Below, piece by piece: positions 55,187-63,957 of a stretch of 64,000 nt of DNA. Made by a program: the position numbers and the translations under genes. The stretch is from Pseudomonas knackmussii B13. GTDB taxonomy: Bacteria > Pseudomonadota > Gammaproteobacteria > Pseudomonadales > Pseudomonadaceae. The notes beneath the pieces are model-generated. The model saw only the letters and a program-made list of their open reading frames with translations, was not told where the DNA came from and did no database searches. How positions within the stretch are numbered: position 1 is the first letter of the stretch; each line of letters starts with the position of its first letter. The DNA lies in NCBI RefSeq assembly GCF_000689415.1, contig NZ_HG322950.1:6098906-6162905 (forward strand), given 5' to 3'.

Positions 55187-56059
55187 TCAACGGATGTGGG
55201 CCAGAACCCCTTGCAACTCGTCCAGCGAGTTGTAGCGGATGACCAGTTGGCCCTTGCCTTTCTGCCCGTGGCGAATCTGCACCGGAGCGCCCAGGCGCTC
55301 GGCCAGGCGCTGTTCCAGGCGGCTGATGTCCGGATCGGCCTTGACCGCTTTGACAGGTTCCGCCGGGGCATGCAGCCACTGGCGTACCAGTGCCTCGGTT
55401 TGGCGCACGGTGAGGCCACGTGCGACAACATGTCGCGCACCTTCGACCTGACGCTGCTCAGGTAGACCGAGCAGTGCACGGGCATGGCCCATCTCCAGGT
55501 CGCCATGGGACAGCAGCGTCTTGATCTCCTCGGGGAGGGCGATCAGGCGCAACAGGTTGGCCACGGTTACGCGCGACTTGCCGACCGCGTCGGCGACCTG
55601 TTGCTGGGTGAGTTGGAATTCCTGCTGCAGGCGTTGCAGTGCAGCAGCTTCCTCGATCGGGTTGAGGTCTTCGCGCTGGATGTTCTCGATCAGCGCCATG
55701 GCGATCGCGGCTTCGTCCGGCACTTCGCGTACCAGCGCCGGGATCTTGTCCAGGCCGGCTTGCTGGGTGGCGCGCCAGCGGCGCTCACCGGCGATGATCT
55801 CGTAGCGGCCGCCATCGATCGGGCGCACCACGATCGGCTGCATGACGCCCTGGGCCTTGATCGACAGGGCCAGTTCTTCCAGGGCCTGCGGATCCATGTC
55901 ACGGCGCGGCTGGTATTTGCCGCGCTGGATCAGGTCCAGTGGCAGCTGTTGCAGCTCGCGGCTGTCCACCTGGACCGCCTCTTCCTGCAGGGTGGCGGCG
56001 CTGGAGCCACTGAGCAGGGCGTCCAGCCCGCGTCCGAGACCTCGTTTCTTCACGGCCAT
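55187..56059 (-). CDS. parB: chromosome-partitioning protein ParB
   Basis: CTP-dependent clamp that loads at parS and spreads along DNA, 290 residues. N-terminal KKRGLGRGLDALL box recognised by ParA, the ParB/Srx CTPase domain with the GERRWRA motif (about residues 85-91), a helix-turn-helix (TQQQVADAVGKSRVTVANLLRL) and a C-terminal dimer domain. 17 bases after parA. No parS match (TGTTCCACGTGGAACA) was seen in the window. Confidence 0.97.
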   Translation of the reverse strand: MAVKKRGLGRGLDALLSGSSAATLQEEAVQVDSRELQQLPLDLIQRGKYQPRRDMDPQALEELALSIKAQGVMQPIVVRPIDGGRYEIIAGERRWRATQQAGLDKIPALVREVPDEAAIAMALIENIQREDLNPIEEAAALQRLQQEFQLTQQQVADAVGKSRVTVANLLRLIALPEEIKTLLSHGDLEMGHARALLGLPEQRQVEGARHVVARGLTVRQTEALVRQWLHAPAEPVKAVKADPDISRLEQRLAERLGAPVQIRHGQKGKGQLVIRYNSLDELQGVLAHIR

Positions 56060-56076
56060 GCGGGTTCCTTAGTTCT

Positions 56077-56865
56077 TCATGCGGTGGCGGTGGAGCGGGA
56101 AGCGCGCTGTCGGCGCGCCAGTTCGCCCGCCAGGGCCAGGTAGGCCATGGCGCCGCGAGATTGCTTGTCGTAGACCAGCGCCGGCATGCCGAAGCTGGGG
56201 GCCTCGGCCAGACGCACGTTGCGCGGGATCACGGTGGTGTAGAGCTTGTCGCCGAAGTGCTCCTGCAGCTGCGCGCTGACGTCGTTGGTCAGGCTGATGC
56301 GCGGGTCGTACATGGTGCGCAGCAGGCCTTCGATCTTCAGCGCCGGGTTCAGGCGTTCGGCGATGCGCTGGATGCTGTTCATCAGGTCGGTCAGACCTTC
56401 GAGCGCGTAGTACTCGCACTGCATGGGGATGATCACCCCGTCGGAGGCGGACAGCGCATTCACGGTCAGCATCGACAGCGATGGCGGGCAGTCGATCAGG
56501 ATGTAGTCGTAGTTCTCGCGGATCGGAGCCAGCGCCTGGCGCAGTCGGTGCTCCTTCATCTCCATCTCCAGCAGCACCACTTCCGCGGCTGTGAGGTCGC
56601 GGTTGGCAGGCAGCAGTTGATAACCGCCGTGCTCGGAGAACTGCATTGCCTGGGCGAGATCGCACTCGCCAGTCAGGACGTCATAGATGGAGTGCTCCAG
56701 GTTCAACTTATCCACACCGCTGCCGGTGGTGGCGTTGCCCTGTGGATCGAGGTCGATCAGCAGCACGCGGCGCTTGGTCGCGACCAGCGAAGCGGCGAGG
56801 TTGATGCAGGTGGTGGTCTTGCCGACACCGCCTTTCTGGTTGGCGATCGCGAATACCTTAGCCAT
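56077..56865 (-). CDS. parA: chromosome-partitioning ATPase ParA (Soj)
   Basis: Walker-type ATPase of 262 residues that binds DNA non-specifically and drives ParB-parS segregation. Deviant Walker A KGGVGKTTT (residues 11-19) with the signature lysine, Walker A' LLIDLDPQGNAT and Walker B YILIDCPPSL. The start overlaps the end of rsmG by 8 bases. Confidence 0.97.
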   Translation of the reverse strand: MAKVFAIANQKGGVGKTTTCINLAASLVATKRRVLLIDLDPQGNATTGSGVDKLNLEHSIYDVLTGECDLAQAMQFSEHGGYQLLPANRDLTAAEVVLLEMEMKEHRLRQALAPIRENYDYILIDCPPSLSMLTVNALSASDGVIIPMQCEYYALEGLTDLMNSIQRIAERLNPALKIEGLLRTMYDPRISLTNDVSAQLQEHFGDKLYTTVIPRNVRLAEAPSFGMPALVYDKQSRGAMAYLALAGELARRQRASRSTATA

Positions 56866-57532
56866 GGTTTTCCCCCGTCCCCGTCACGCAACGGCGCAGT
56901 ATCAACAGATGCCGCTGACCTTGGCAACCCGGCACATCCAGCGTGTGCTCGGCTTCGACCCGGAAATCCTCCGGGAGTGCTGCCAGCTCGTCTGCCGGGT
57001 GTACGCCTTTCATCGCCAGCCAGCGGGTTTCGCCGTCACCGAGGTGGCGGGTCCAGTTGCTGAAGTCCTCCAGGCTGCTGAAAGCCCGGGAGACGATGCC
57101 GTTGAAGGGCTGGGCCGGTTGATAGGCCTCGACCCGGCTGTGGATAACTTCCAGGTTCTTTAGCTTCAGCTCGAGCTTCACCTGGGTCAGGAAGCGCGTC
57201 TTCTTGCCGTTGCTGTCGAGCAGAGTCAGGCGCTTCTCGGGGAACAGGATGGCCAGCGGGATGCCGGGCATGCCACCGCCGCTGCCAACGTCGAGCCAGC
57301 GTTCACCGCCAGCGGCGACGAAGTTCGGGACGATGCTCAGGCTGTCGATCAGGTGGCGCGAGACCATCTCGTCGATATCGCGCACCGCGGTGAGGTTGTA
57401 GGCCTTGTTCCACTTCGCCAGGAGGGCGAGGTAGGCGAGCAGGCCTTGCTTGCGCTCTTCGTCGAGTGCGACGCCGAGCGCGGCTGCCCCACGCACGAGT
57501 TCGTCGGCGTGGGCTTGGGTAACGAGGGACAT
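56858..57532 (-). CDS. rsmG: 16S rRNA (guanine-527-N7)-methyltransferase
   Basis: SAM-dependent methyltransferase of 224 residues modifying G527 in 16S rRNA; loss gives low-level streptomycin resistance. SAM motif LDVGSGGGMPGIPLA (about 81-95), preceded by NKAYNLTAVRD. The C-terminal tail reads into parA. The start shares one base with the mnmG stop region, so rsmG is coupled to mnmG. Confidence 0.96.
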   Translation of the reverse strand: MSLVTQAHADELVRGAAALGVALDEERKQGLLAYLALLAKWNKAYNLTAVRDIDEMVSRHLIDSLSIVPNFVAAGGERWLDVGSGGGMPGIPLAILFPEKRLTLLDSNGKKTRFLTQVKLELKLKNLEVIHSRVEAYQPAQPFNGIVSRAFSSLEDFSNWTRHLGDGETRWLAMKGVHPADELAALPEDFRVEAEHTLDVPGCQGQRHLLILRRCVTGTGENHG

Positions 57533-59427
57533 CAGGCGCTTTGCTCCAGCTGGCGGCTCGACGCGCGTTTCTTCAGGTGGATCAGCAGCAGGGAGATGGC
57601 CGCCGGGGTGACGCCGGGGATACGCCCGGCCTGGCCGAGGGTTTCCGGTCGGGACTGGCCGAGCTTGTTCTGGATCTCCTTGGACAGCCCGGAGATCGTG
57701 GTGTAGTCGATATCGTCCGGCAGACGGGTGTCCTCGCTCGCTCGCAGGCGGGCGATCTCGTCCTGCTGACGATCGATGTAGCCGGCGTACTTGGTGCGGA
57801 TCTCTACCTGCTCGGCAACCTGCGGATCTTCTGCGCCGCTGCCGGTCACTTCGGCCAGGCTGGCGTAGTCGATTTCCGGGCGGGCCAGCAGGTTGAGCAG
57901 GTTGTACTCATGGGCCAGCGGAGTACCGAAACGCTCGGCGATGGCATCGCCCTGCGGCGTGTTCGGGCGCACCCAGGTGCTCTTCAGGCGCTGTTCTTCG
58001 CGTTCGATGCCTTCGCGCTTGGCCTCGAAGGCCGCCCAGCGCTTGTCGTCGACCAGGCCGAGCTCGCGGCCTTTTTCAGTCAGGCGCAAATCGGCGTTGT
58101 CTTCGCGCAGGATCAGTCGGTATTCGGCACGCGAAGTGAACATGCGGTAAGGCTCCTGGGTGCCCAGGGTAATCAGGTCGTCGACCAGCACGCCGATGTA
58201 CGCCTCGTCACGGCGCGGGCACCAGGCTTCGCGGCCCTGCGCACGCAGTGCGGCGTTGGCGCCGGCGAGCAGGCCTTGGGCGCCGGCTTCTTCGTAGCCG
58301 GTGGTGCCGTTGATCTGGCCGGCGAAGAACAGGCCGCCGATCACCTTGGTCTCCAGGCTGTACTTCAGGTCGCGAGGATCGAAGTAGTCGTACTCGATGG
58401 CGTAGCCCGGGCGAACGATGTGGGCGTTCTCCATGCCACGGATCGAGCGGACGATCTCGAGCTGTACGTCGAACGGCAGCGAAGTGGAGATGCCGTTGGG
58501 GTACAGCTCATGAGTGGTCAGGCCTTCCGGCTCCAGGAAGACCTGATGGCTGTCCTTGTCGGCGAAGCGGTGGATCTTGTCTTCGATCGACGGGCAATAG
58601 CGCGGGCCGATGCCTTCGATGACACCGGAGTACATCGGCGAGCGATCGAGGTTGCTCGCGATGATCTCGTGGGTGCGGGCGTTGGTATGGGTGATCCAGC
58701 AGCTGACCTGGGCCGGGTGTTCTTCCTTGGAACCGAGGAAGGACATCACCGGGATCGGCGTGTCGCCGGGCTGCTCGGTCATTACCGAGAAATCGACACT
58801 GCGACCATCGATGCGCGGCGGCGTACCGGTCTTCAGGCGACCGACACGTAAGGGCAGTTCGCGCAGGCGTTTGGCCAGGGCGATTGCGGGCGGGTCACCA
58901 GCGCGGCCGCCAGAGTAATTCTGCAGTCCGATGTGGATAAGTCCGCCGAGGAAAGTACCGGCGGTGAGTACAACCTGGTCTGCATGGAATTTCAGACCCA
59001 TCTGGGTCACCACGCCGCGGACCTGATCCTGTTCGACGATGAGGTCGTCGCAGGCCTGCTGGAATATCCACAGGTTCGGCTGGTTTTCCAGGATCTCGCG
59101 GATCGCTGCCTTGTAGAGCACGCGGTCTGCCTGGGCACGAGTAGCGCGTACAGCCGGACCCTTGCGGCTGTTCAGCACGCGGAACTGGATGCCGCCCTTA
59201 TCGGTGGCGTGCGCCATGGCGCCGCCCAGGGCGTCGATTTCCTTGACCAGGTGGCTCTTGCCGATACCGCCGATGGCCGGATTGCAGCTCATCTGGCCCA
59301 GGGTTTCCACATTGTGGGTGAGCAGCAGGGTCTTCACGCCCATGCGTGCGGCCGCGAGCGCAGCCTCTGTGCCGGCATGGCCACCGCCGATCACGATCAC
59401 GTCAAAACGGGAAGGGAAATCCACCAC
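57532..59427 (-). CDS. mnmG: tRNA uridine-34 5-carboxymethylaminomethyl modification enzyme MnmG (GidA)
   Basis: FAD-dependent partner of MnmE in wobble-uridine modification, 631 residues, normal length. FAD motif VIGGGHAGTEAALAAARMG (residues 11-29), the GidA signatures PKYCPSIEDK-like PRYCPSIEDKI and GQINGTTGYEEAGAQGL, and the C-terminal helical domain. First gene of the mnmG-rsmG-parA-parB operon; a TATACT -10 lies 45 bases upstream. Confidence 0.97.
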   Translation of the reverse strand: MVDFPSRFDVIVIGGGHAGTEAALAAARMGVKTLLLTHNVETLGQMSCNPAIGGIGKSHLVKEIDALGGAMAHATDKGGIQFRVLNSRKGPAVRATRAQADRVLYKAAIREILENQPNLWIFQQACDDLIVEQDQVRGVVTQMGLKFHADQVVLTAGTFLGGLIHIGLQNYSGGRAGDPPAIALAKRLRELPLRVGRLKTGTPPRIDGRSVDFSVMTEQPGDTPIPVMSFLGSKEEHPAQVSCWITHTNARTHEIIASNLDRSPMYSGVIEGIGPRYCPSIEDKIHRFADKDSHQVFLEPEGLTTHELYPNGISTSLPFDVQLEIVRSIRGMENAHIVRPGYAIEYDYFDPRDLKYSLETKVIGGLFFAGQINGTTGYEEAGAQGLLAGANAALRAQGREAWCPRRDEAYIGVLVDDLITLGTQEPYRMFTSRAEYRLILREDNADLRLTEKGRELGLVDDKRWAAFEAKREGIEREEQRLKSTWVRPNTPQGDAIAERFGTPLAHEYNLLNLLARPEIDYASLAEVTGSGAEDPQVAEQVEIRTKYAGYIDRQQDEIARLRASEDTRLPDDIDYTTISGLSKEIQNKLGQSRPETLGQAGRIPGVTPAAISLLLIHLKKRASSRQLEQSA

Positions 59428-59471
59428 GCACCTCGTGCCTGTCGATCAGGGAAAGAAAAAGAGAGCCGCAC

Positions 59472-59500
59472 AGTATAGGGGCTTAACGGAAACGATTGAA
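59472..59500 (-). promoter_or_regulatory. candidate promoter of mnmG
   Basis: Minus-strand -10 TATACT (59477-59472) within CCCCTATACTGTGCG, almost the same as the atpI promoter core CCCCTATACTCTGCG. The -35 (TTCAAT at 17 bases) is weak. Confidence 0.5.
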
Positions 59501-59921
59501 GGGACCTGGACAAAAAGTAGCCAATCGTCGGTCGGCTCACGGAGGGGAAAAGCTATTAACAGAAAAAAATGAAAGGGAGTTTTTAAATCTTTTTAGAGCT
59601 AGTGATTATGTTTGGTGTGCACACTATCTGTGGATAAACGATTCAAGCCCCTTAAGGACGCTGGTTTCGAGGAAGGATAAGACTGTGCCGAAGGTGTCGG
59701 GAAACGGGGGAAGGCCGGTTGATCACCTGTGCATGGAAAGCACATTTATGCACAGGCGAGTTATCCAGTGGGTTAGCCACGGGCTTGTCTACGTACCTAT
59801 ACGGTAGTTTTCCACAGGGTTCATGAAGGCATGTGAATATTCCCATCGATACCAATAACGGCGTGGGTTAGGAGGATTGTCAGGGTAAGACTGTCCACAA
59901 GCGGACGAATGAAGCGGAAGC

Positions 59922-59958
59922 AAAAACGCCCGGGTACTGTCGAGTAGCCGGGCGTTTG
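59922..59958 (-). terminator. rho-independent terminator of mnmE
   Basis: Fifteen-base arms AAACGCCCGGGTACT / AGTAGCCGGGCGTTT with one mismatch and a 4-base loop; on the minus strand it ends in GTTTTTG. It lies about 20 bases after the mnmE stop. Confidence 0.88.
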
Positions 59959-59976
59959 CTGATGTGGATAAGAGGA

Positions 59977-61344
59977 TTACTTGCCGATGCAGAAGCTGGA
60001 GAAGATGCGCCCGAGCAGGTCGTCCGAGCTGAATGCCCCGGTGATCTCGCCAAGGGCGTGCTGGGCCTGGCGCAGGTCTTCTGCAAGGAGTTCGCCGGCC
60101 CCGGCGAGAAGCAGCTGGGAGTGCCCGTGATCGAGGTGCTGGCCTGCGTGGCGCAGGGCTTCCAGGTGTCGCCGGCGGGCGCTGAAGCTGCTTTCTGCGG
60201 TCTGCTCGAAGCCCATGCAGGCCTTCAGGTGCTCACGCAGCAGTTCGAGGCCGTCTCCGGACCTGGCGGACAGGGTCAGGGTGACGTGGCCGTCGGCGCT
60301 TTCTTCCAGGCCGATAGGCGATGTGGATAAGTCGGCCTTGTTGCGGATCAGGGTTACGCGAGCGGGGTCCGGTCGTTCGTCGAGGAACTCCGGCCACAGG
60401 CTGAAAGCATCCACAGCCTCGGGAGCGGTGGAGTCCACCACCAGAAGTACCCTGTCAGCTTCGCCGATAGCCTTGAGTGCGCGCTCCACACCGATCTTTT
60501 CCACATGGTCATCCGTCGTCCGCAGGCCGGCGGTGTCGACGACATGCAGCGGCATGCCGTCGATGTGGATATGTTCGCGCAACACGTCCCGCGTGGTGCC
60601 TGCGATATCTGTGACGATGGCCGCTTCACGGCCCGCCAGTGCGTTCAGCAGGCTGGATTTGCCGGCATTCGGACGGCCGGCGATCACTACCGTCATGCCA
60701 TCGCGCAGTAACGCACCTTGTCCTGCCTCCCGCAGAACGCCGGCGAGTTCGGAGCGAACCTTGTCGAGTTGGGAGAGGACATGGCCATCGGCGAGGAAAT
60801 CGATCTCTTCCTCGGGGAAGTCGATGGCCGCTTCGACGTAGATGCGCAGCTGGATCAGCTGTTCGGTGAGCTGATGTACGCGTCGCGAAAACTCGCCCTG
60901 CAGCGAGCGAACGGCGTTGCGTGCGGCCTGCGCCGAGCTGGCCTCGATGAGGTCGGCGATGGCTTCGGCCTGGGCCAGGTCGAGTTTGTCGTTGAGGAAC
61001 GCGCGTTCGCTGAATTCGCCGGGGCGGGCTTGGCGCGAGCCCAACTCCAGGCAGCGCTGCAGGAGCATGTCGAGCACTACCGGGCCGCCGTGGCCGTGCA
61101 GTTCGACGACATCCTCGCCAGTGAAGGAATTCGGCCCCCGGAAGAACAGCAGCAAGCCTTCGTCGATGACTTCGCCATCGTCGTCGTAGAAGGGCCCGTA
61201 GTGCGCGTAGCGGGGCTGCGGTTCACGGCCGCTGAGGCTGATGGCGATTGGCAGCGCCCTTGGTCCGGAGACACGGACGATGCCGACGCCTCCGCGGCCT
61301 TGGGCGGTGGCGACGGCGGCAATGGTTTCACGGGCTGCGTTCAT
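59977..61344 (-). CDS. mnmE: tRNA modification GTPase MnmE (TrmE)
   Basis: Potassium-activated GTPase acting with MnmG on wobble uridines, 455 residues. Folate-binding N-terminal domain (1-118), helical domain, G domain with P-loop GRPNAGKSS (about 224-232), DTAG-type VVDTAGLR and NKAD, and the invariant C-terminal FCIGK. The ATG at 61344 starts the MNAARETIAAVATAQGRGGVG motif; a longer in-frame start at 61374 lies inside the upstream terminator. Confidence 0.97.
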   Translation of the reverse strand: MNAARETIAAVATAQGRGGVGIVRVSGPRALPIAISLSGREPQPRYAHYGPFYDDDGEVIDEGLLLFFRGPNSFTGEDVVELHGHGGPVVLDMLLQRCLELGSRQARPGEFSERAFLNDKLDLAQAEAIADLIEASSAQAARNAVRSLQGEFSRRVHQLTEQLIQLRIYVEAAIDFPEEEIDFLADGHVLSQLDKVRSELAGVLREAGQGALLRDGMTVVIAGRPNAGKSSLLNALAGREAAIVTDIAGTTRDVLREHIHIDGMPLHVVDTAGLRTTDDHVEKIGVERALKAIGEADRVLLVVDSTAPEAVDAFSLWPEFLDERPDPARVTLIRNKADLSTSPIGLEESADGHVTLTLSARSGDGLELLREHLKACMGFEQTAESSFSARRRHLEALRHAGQHLDHGHSQLLLAGAGELLAEDLRQAQHALGEITGAFSSDDLLGRIFSSFCIGK

Positions 61345-61362
61345 GCACGTTCTCCACATAGC

Positions 61363-61386
61363 AAAACGCCCCACGAGGGGGCGTTC
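61363..61386 (-). terminator. rho-independent terminator of the rpmH-yidC operon
   Basis: Stem AACGCCCC / GGGGCGTT with a 5-base loop; on the minus strand followed by TTTTGC. It lies 22 bases after the yidC stop. Confidence 0.85.
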
Positions 61387-61408
61387 TGTTGTTTGGCTGG
61401 TGCGATTA

Positions 61409-63157
61409 TCAGGCTGTCTTGGCCTTGCTCGCGCCTTCGATCTGCCGGGTAATGTACCACTGCTGGGTAATGGACAGGCAGTTGTTGACCACCCAGTACA
61501 GCACCAGGCCAGCCGGGAACCACAGGAAGAAGAAGGTGAAGACCACTGGCATCAGCTTCATTACCTTGGCCTGCATGGGGTCCGGCGGAGTCGGGTTGAG
61601 CATCTGCTGAACCAGCATGGTCGCGCCCATGATGATCGGCAGGATGAAGAAGGGATCCTTCACCGAGAGGTCGGTGATCCAGCCCAGCCACGGGGCCTGG
61701 CGCATCTCGACGCTTTCCAGGAGCACCCAGTACAGGGACAGGAAGACCGGCATCTGCACCAGGATCGGCAGGCAGCCGCCCAGCGGATTGATCTTCTCCT
61801 TCTTGTACAGCTCCATCATCGCCTGGGACATCTTCTGGCGATCTTCGCCATGCTGCTCCTTGATCGCCTGCATCTTCGGCGAAACGGCGCGCATGCGGGC
61901 CATCGAGCGGTAGCTGGCGGCAGACAGCGGGAAGAAGGCCATCTTGATGACGAACGTCAGCAGCATGATCGACCAGCCCCAGTTACCGAGCAGGCCGTGG
62001 ATATGTTGCAGCAGCCAGAAGATCGGTTGGGCGATGAACCACAGCGGGCCATAGTCGACGGTCAGCTCCAGGCCCGGGGACAGCTCGCCCAGGTACTTCT
62101 GCAGCTTGGGACCGGCGTACAGGGTCAGGTTGGTTTCGGCCTTGGCCCCGGCAGCGACGCTCAGGGTGGGGCCGGTGAAGCCGACGATGTAGTTGCCCTG
62201 GGCGTCCTTGCGGGTCAGGACGTTGTGGGTGTCGCCCTTGGCCGGAACCCAGGCGGTCACGAAATAGTGCTGCAGCCAGGCTACCCAGCCGCCCTGCACG
62301 GTTTCGTTGACGCCTTCCTTGTCCATGTCCTTCATGGACACTTTCTTGTAGGGCTTGTCCGGGGTCCAGATAGCAGCGCCCAGGTAGGTCGATACGCCAG
62401 TGGCGGTGGTCGACGACGGGTCTGCGCTGGCATCACGCTTGAGCTGGGCGAACAGCAGACCGTTCCACTGCTTGCCGCTCTGGTTGTCGATCAGATAGCT
62501 GACGTCGACCTGGTAAGCGTTCGGGTTGATGCAGTCGAGCTTCTTCTGCGCTTTTTCCTTGTCGCTGCAGTCGGTCTTCATGCCGCGGTGGAAGGTGAAG
62601 CGCTTGATGTAGCTGACGCCGTCGCGGGCGAAGTTCAGGTCGACGACCAGTTTGTCCTGGCCGTCGGCCAGCTGGTATTCGCTCTTGGCGCTGCTGAACA
62701 GCGGACGGCCGGCGACAGTCGCGTCGGGACCATCGGCGCCGGTCAGACCGCTCTGGGCCAGGTAGGTGCGTTGCTGGTCATGCTCGAACAGCGGGAACGG
62801 CAGGTCCGGGCGATCCTGGCGGAACGGGTACTGGGTCAGGCCCAGTTGCACCACGTCGCCACCGCGCGGGTCGATGGCCAGTTCGAGAACGTCGGTCTTG
62901 ACCTTGATCATTTGGCCAGTCGCGGCCGCTGCCTGGGTGTTCGGCAGGCTAGCAGTAGCGGTCGGCGCCGTAGGCACGTCGGCACTGGCGGTGCCGCTGG
63001 TCGGCACGGAGGTGTCCGGCAGACCTTGGTTCTGCTGGTTGAAGGTCGCGGTCTGTTCCGGCAGCTGGGGCTGACCGTAGTCCTTGTTCCACTGGAGAAC
63101 CAGCGCATAGGACACGATTGCCAGGGCGACGAATAGGATTGAACGCTTGATGTCCAT
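61409..63157 (-). CDS. yidC: membrane protein insertase YidC
   Basis: Inserts and folds inner-membrane proteins with or without SecYEG (for example F0 subunit c). It is 582 residues: N-terminal membrane helix (about 5-22), a linker rich in Thr/Ala/Pro, the large periplasmic beta-supersandwich domain, and five C-terminal helices with the conserved Arg of the hydrophilic groove in AASYRSMARMRAVSPKMQ. Ends in a short basic tail. The stop of yidD lies 2 bases upstream of its start. Confidence 0.97.
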   Translation of the reverse strand: MDIKRSILFVALAIVSYALVLQWNKDYGQPQLPEQTATFNQQNQGLPDTSVPTSGTASADVPTAPTATASLPNTQAAAATGQMIKVKTDVLELAIDPRGGDVVQLGLTQYPFRQDRPDLPFPLFEHDQQRTYLAQSGLTGADGPDATVAGRPLFSSAKSEYQLADGQDKLVVDLNFARDGVSYIKRFTFHRGMKTDCSDKEKAQKKLDCINPNAYQVDVSYLIDNQSGKQWNGLLFAQLKRDASADPSSTTATGVSTYLGAAIWTPDKPYKKVSMKDMDKEGVNETVQGGWVAWLQHYFVTAWVPAKGDTHNVLTRKDAQGNYIVGFTGPTLSVAAGAKAETNLTLYAGPKLQKYLGELSPGLELTVDYGPLWFIAQPIFWLLQHIHGLLGNWGWSIMLLTFVIKMAFFPLSAASYRSMARMRAVSPKMQAIKEQHGEDRQKMSQAMMELYKKEKINPLGGCLPILVQMPVFLSLYWVLLESVEMRQAPWLGWITDLSVKDPFFILPIIMGATMLVQQMLNPTPPDPMQAKVMKLMPVVFTFFFLWFPAGLVLYWVVNNCLSITQQWYITRQIEGASKAKTA

Positions 63158-63159
63158 GG

Positions 63160-63408
63160 TTACTCGGCCGTCGAGGAAGGGCGGGGCGTGGAGTTGGCGG
63201 GCGGCACGGGATCATAGCCACCGGGATGCCAGGGATGGCAGCGACCCAGGCGACGCAGGGTCAGCCAGCCACCACGCAGGAGGCCATGATGTTCGATGGC
63301 CTCTTGCGCGTAGCAGGAACAGCTGGGGTGGAAGCGACAGTGGTTGGCCATCAAAGGGCTGATGGCGTAGCGGTAAAACTGGATCAGAAGAAGCGCCAGT
63401 TTACGCAT
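63160..63408 (-). CDS. yidD: membrane protein insertion efficiency factor YidD
   Basis: Small amphipathic, membrane-associated protein of 82 residues helping YidC-dependent insertion. Conserved cysteines in CRFHPSCSCYAQEAIEHHG and the LRRLGRCHPWHPGGYDPVP end are the family core. The start overlaps the rnpA end by 8 bases. Confidence 0.96.
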   Translation of the reverse strand: MRKLALLLIQFYRYAISPLMANHCRFHPSCSCYAQEAIEHHGLLRGGWLTLRRLGRCHPWHPGGYDPVPPANSTPRPSSTAE

Positions 63409-63808
63409 GGGAACTATCGGCTACCCCCGGAGGTTCGGTTGTGGTTTCCGGCCGGGGTCGGTTGCGCACCAGACGCTTGAAGAGTTTGCCGAACTGCTGG
63501 TGCAGCTCGGGATTCTCCAGGTCGCCCAGGCCCTTGCGCGCGATGATAACGATGTCCAGACCAGCCAGGGCTTCCTGGTTGTGCCGGAACGTTTCACGGA
63601 TCACGCGTTTCAGGCGATTGCGCTCGACGGCGAGCTTGACGTTCTTCTTGCCGATCACCAGGCCGAGGCGGGGGTGATCCAGAGCGTTTTCGCGCGCCAG
63701 CAGCAGGACGTGCTTACCGGGAACCTTGGCGCTGGGGGAGTCGAAGACTGCTGTGAAGTGCCGGGAAGTCAGTAGACGCTTTTCCCGTTCGAATCCTCGA
63801 CTCACCAC
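63401..63808 (-). CDS. rnpA: ribonuclease P protein component
   Basis: Protein subunit of RNase P, 135 residues, which supports tRNA 5' processing with the RNA component (not in this window). The RNR motif KLAVERNRLKRVIRE (about residues 56-70) is intact. It starts with GTG at 63808 (a second GTG follows at 63805), as in other pseudomonads. 14 bases after rpmH. Confidence 0.96.
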   Translation of the reverse strand: MVSRGFEREKRLLTSRHFTAVFDSPSAKVPGKHVLLLARENALDHPRLGLVIGKKNVKLAVERNRLKRVIRETFRHNQEALAGLDIVIIARKGLGDLENPELHQQFGKLFKRLVRNRPRPETTTEPPGVADSSHA

Positions 63809-63822
63809 CGGTGCCGGGCAAA

Positions 63823-63957
63823 TCAGACGGTCAGACGCTTACGGCCCTTGGCGCGACGACGCGACAGAACCTGACGGCCGTTCTTGGTAGCCATACGGGC
63901 GCGGAAACCATGGACGCGAGCGCGCTTGAGGGTGCTGGGTTGGAAAGTACGTTTCAT
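63823..63957 (-). CDS. rpmH: 50S ribosomal protein L34
   Basis: Protein of 44 residues, MKRTFQPSTLKRARVHGF to the basic end RRRAKGRKRLTV, the complete L34 sequence. It is first in the rpmH-rnpA-yidD-yidC operon. Its upstream region, cut by the window edge 43 bases later, is where pseudomonads carry oriC and the divergent dnaA. Confidence 0.98.
   Translation of the reverse strand: MKRTFQPSTLKRARVHGFRARMATKNGRQVLSRRRAKGRKRLTV

Larger units (their letters stand above)
59428..59976. other. 549-base intergenic region with DnaA-box cluster and AT-rich tract (origin-like)
   Basis: No gene. Perfect DnaA boxes TTATNCACA at 59629-59637 (minus), 59746-59754 (plus) and 59963-59971 (minus); near matches at 59728-59736, 59761-59769, 59808-59816 and 59891-59899. 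A tract at about 59549-59620 is strikingly AT-rich for this genome (runs such as AGAAAAAAATG and TTTTTAAATCTTTTT), like a DNA-unwinding element, and a GTGTGCACAC palindrome at 59615-59624 adjoins the first box. The usual pseudomonad origin is between rpmH and dnaA, beyond the right edge. Confidence 0.55.

Noticed and set aside
55187..56865. parS site near parAB
   Set aside because: No TGTTCCACGTGGAACA-like 16-mer seen while reading the right half of the window; only half sites such as GTTCCACGTG near 26464. The scan was by eye and not exhaustive.
59496..59807. 103-residue plus-strand frame in the mnmG-mnmE gap
   Set aside because: No ribosome site, no family, and it covers the AT-rich tract and DnaA boxes; better explained as non-coding.
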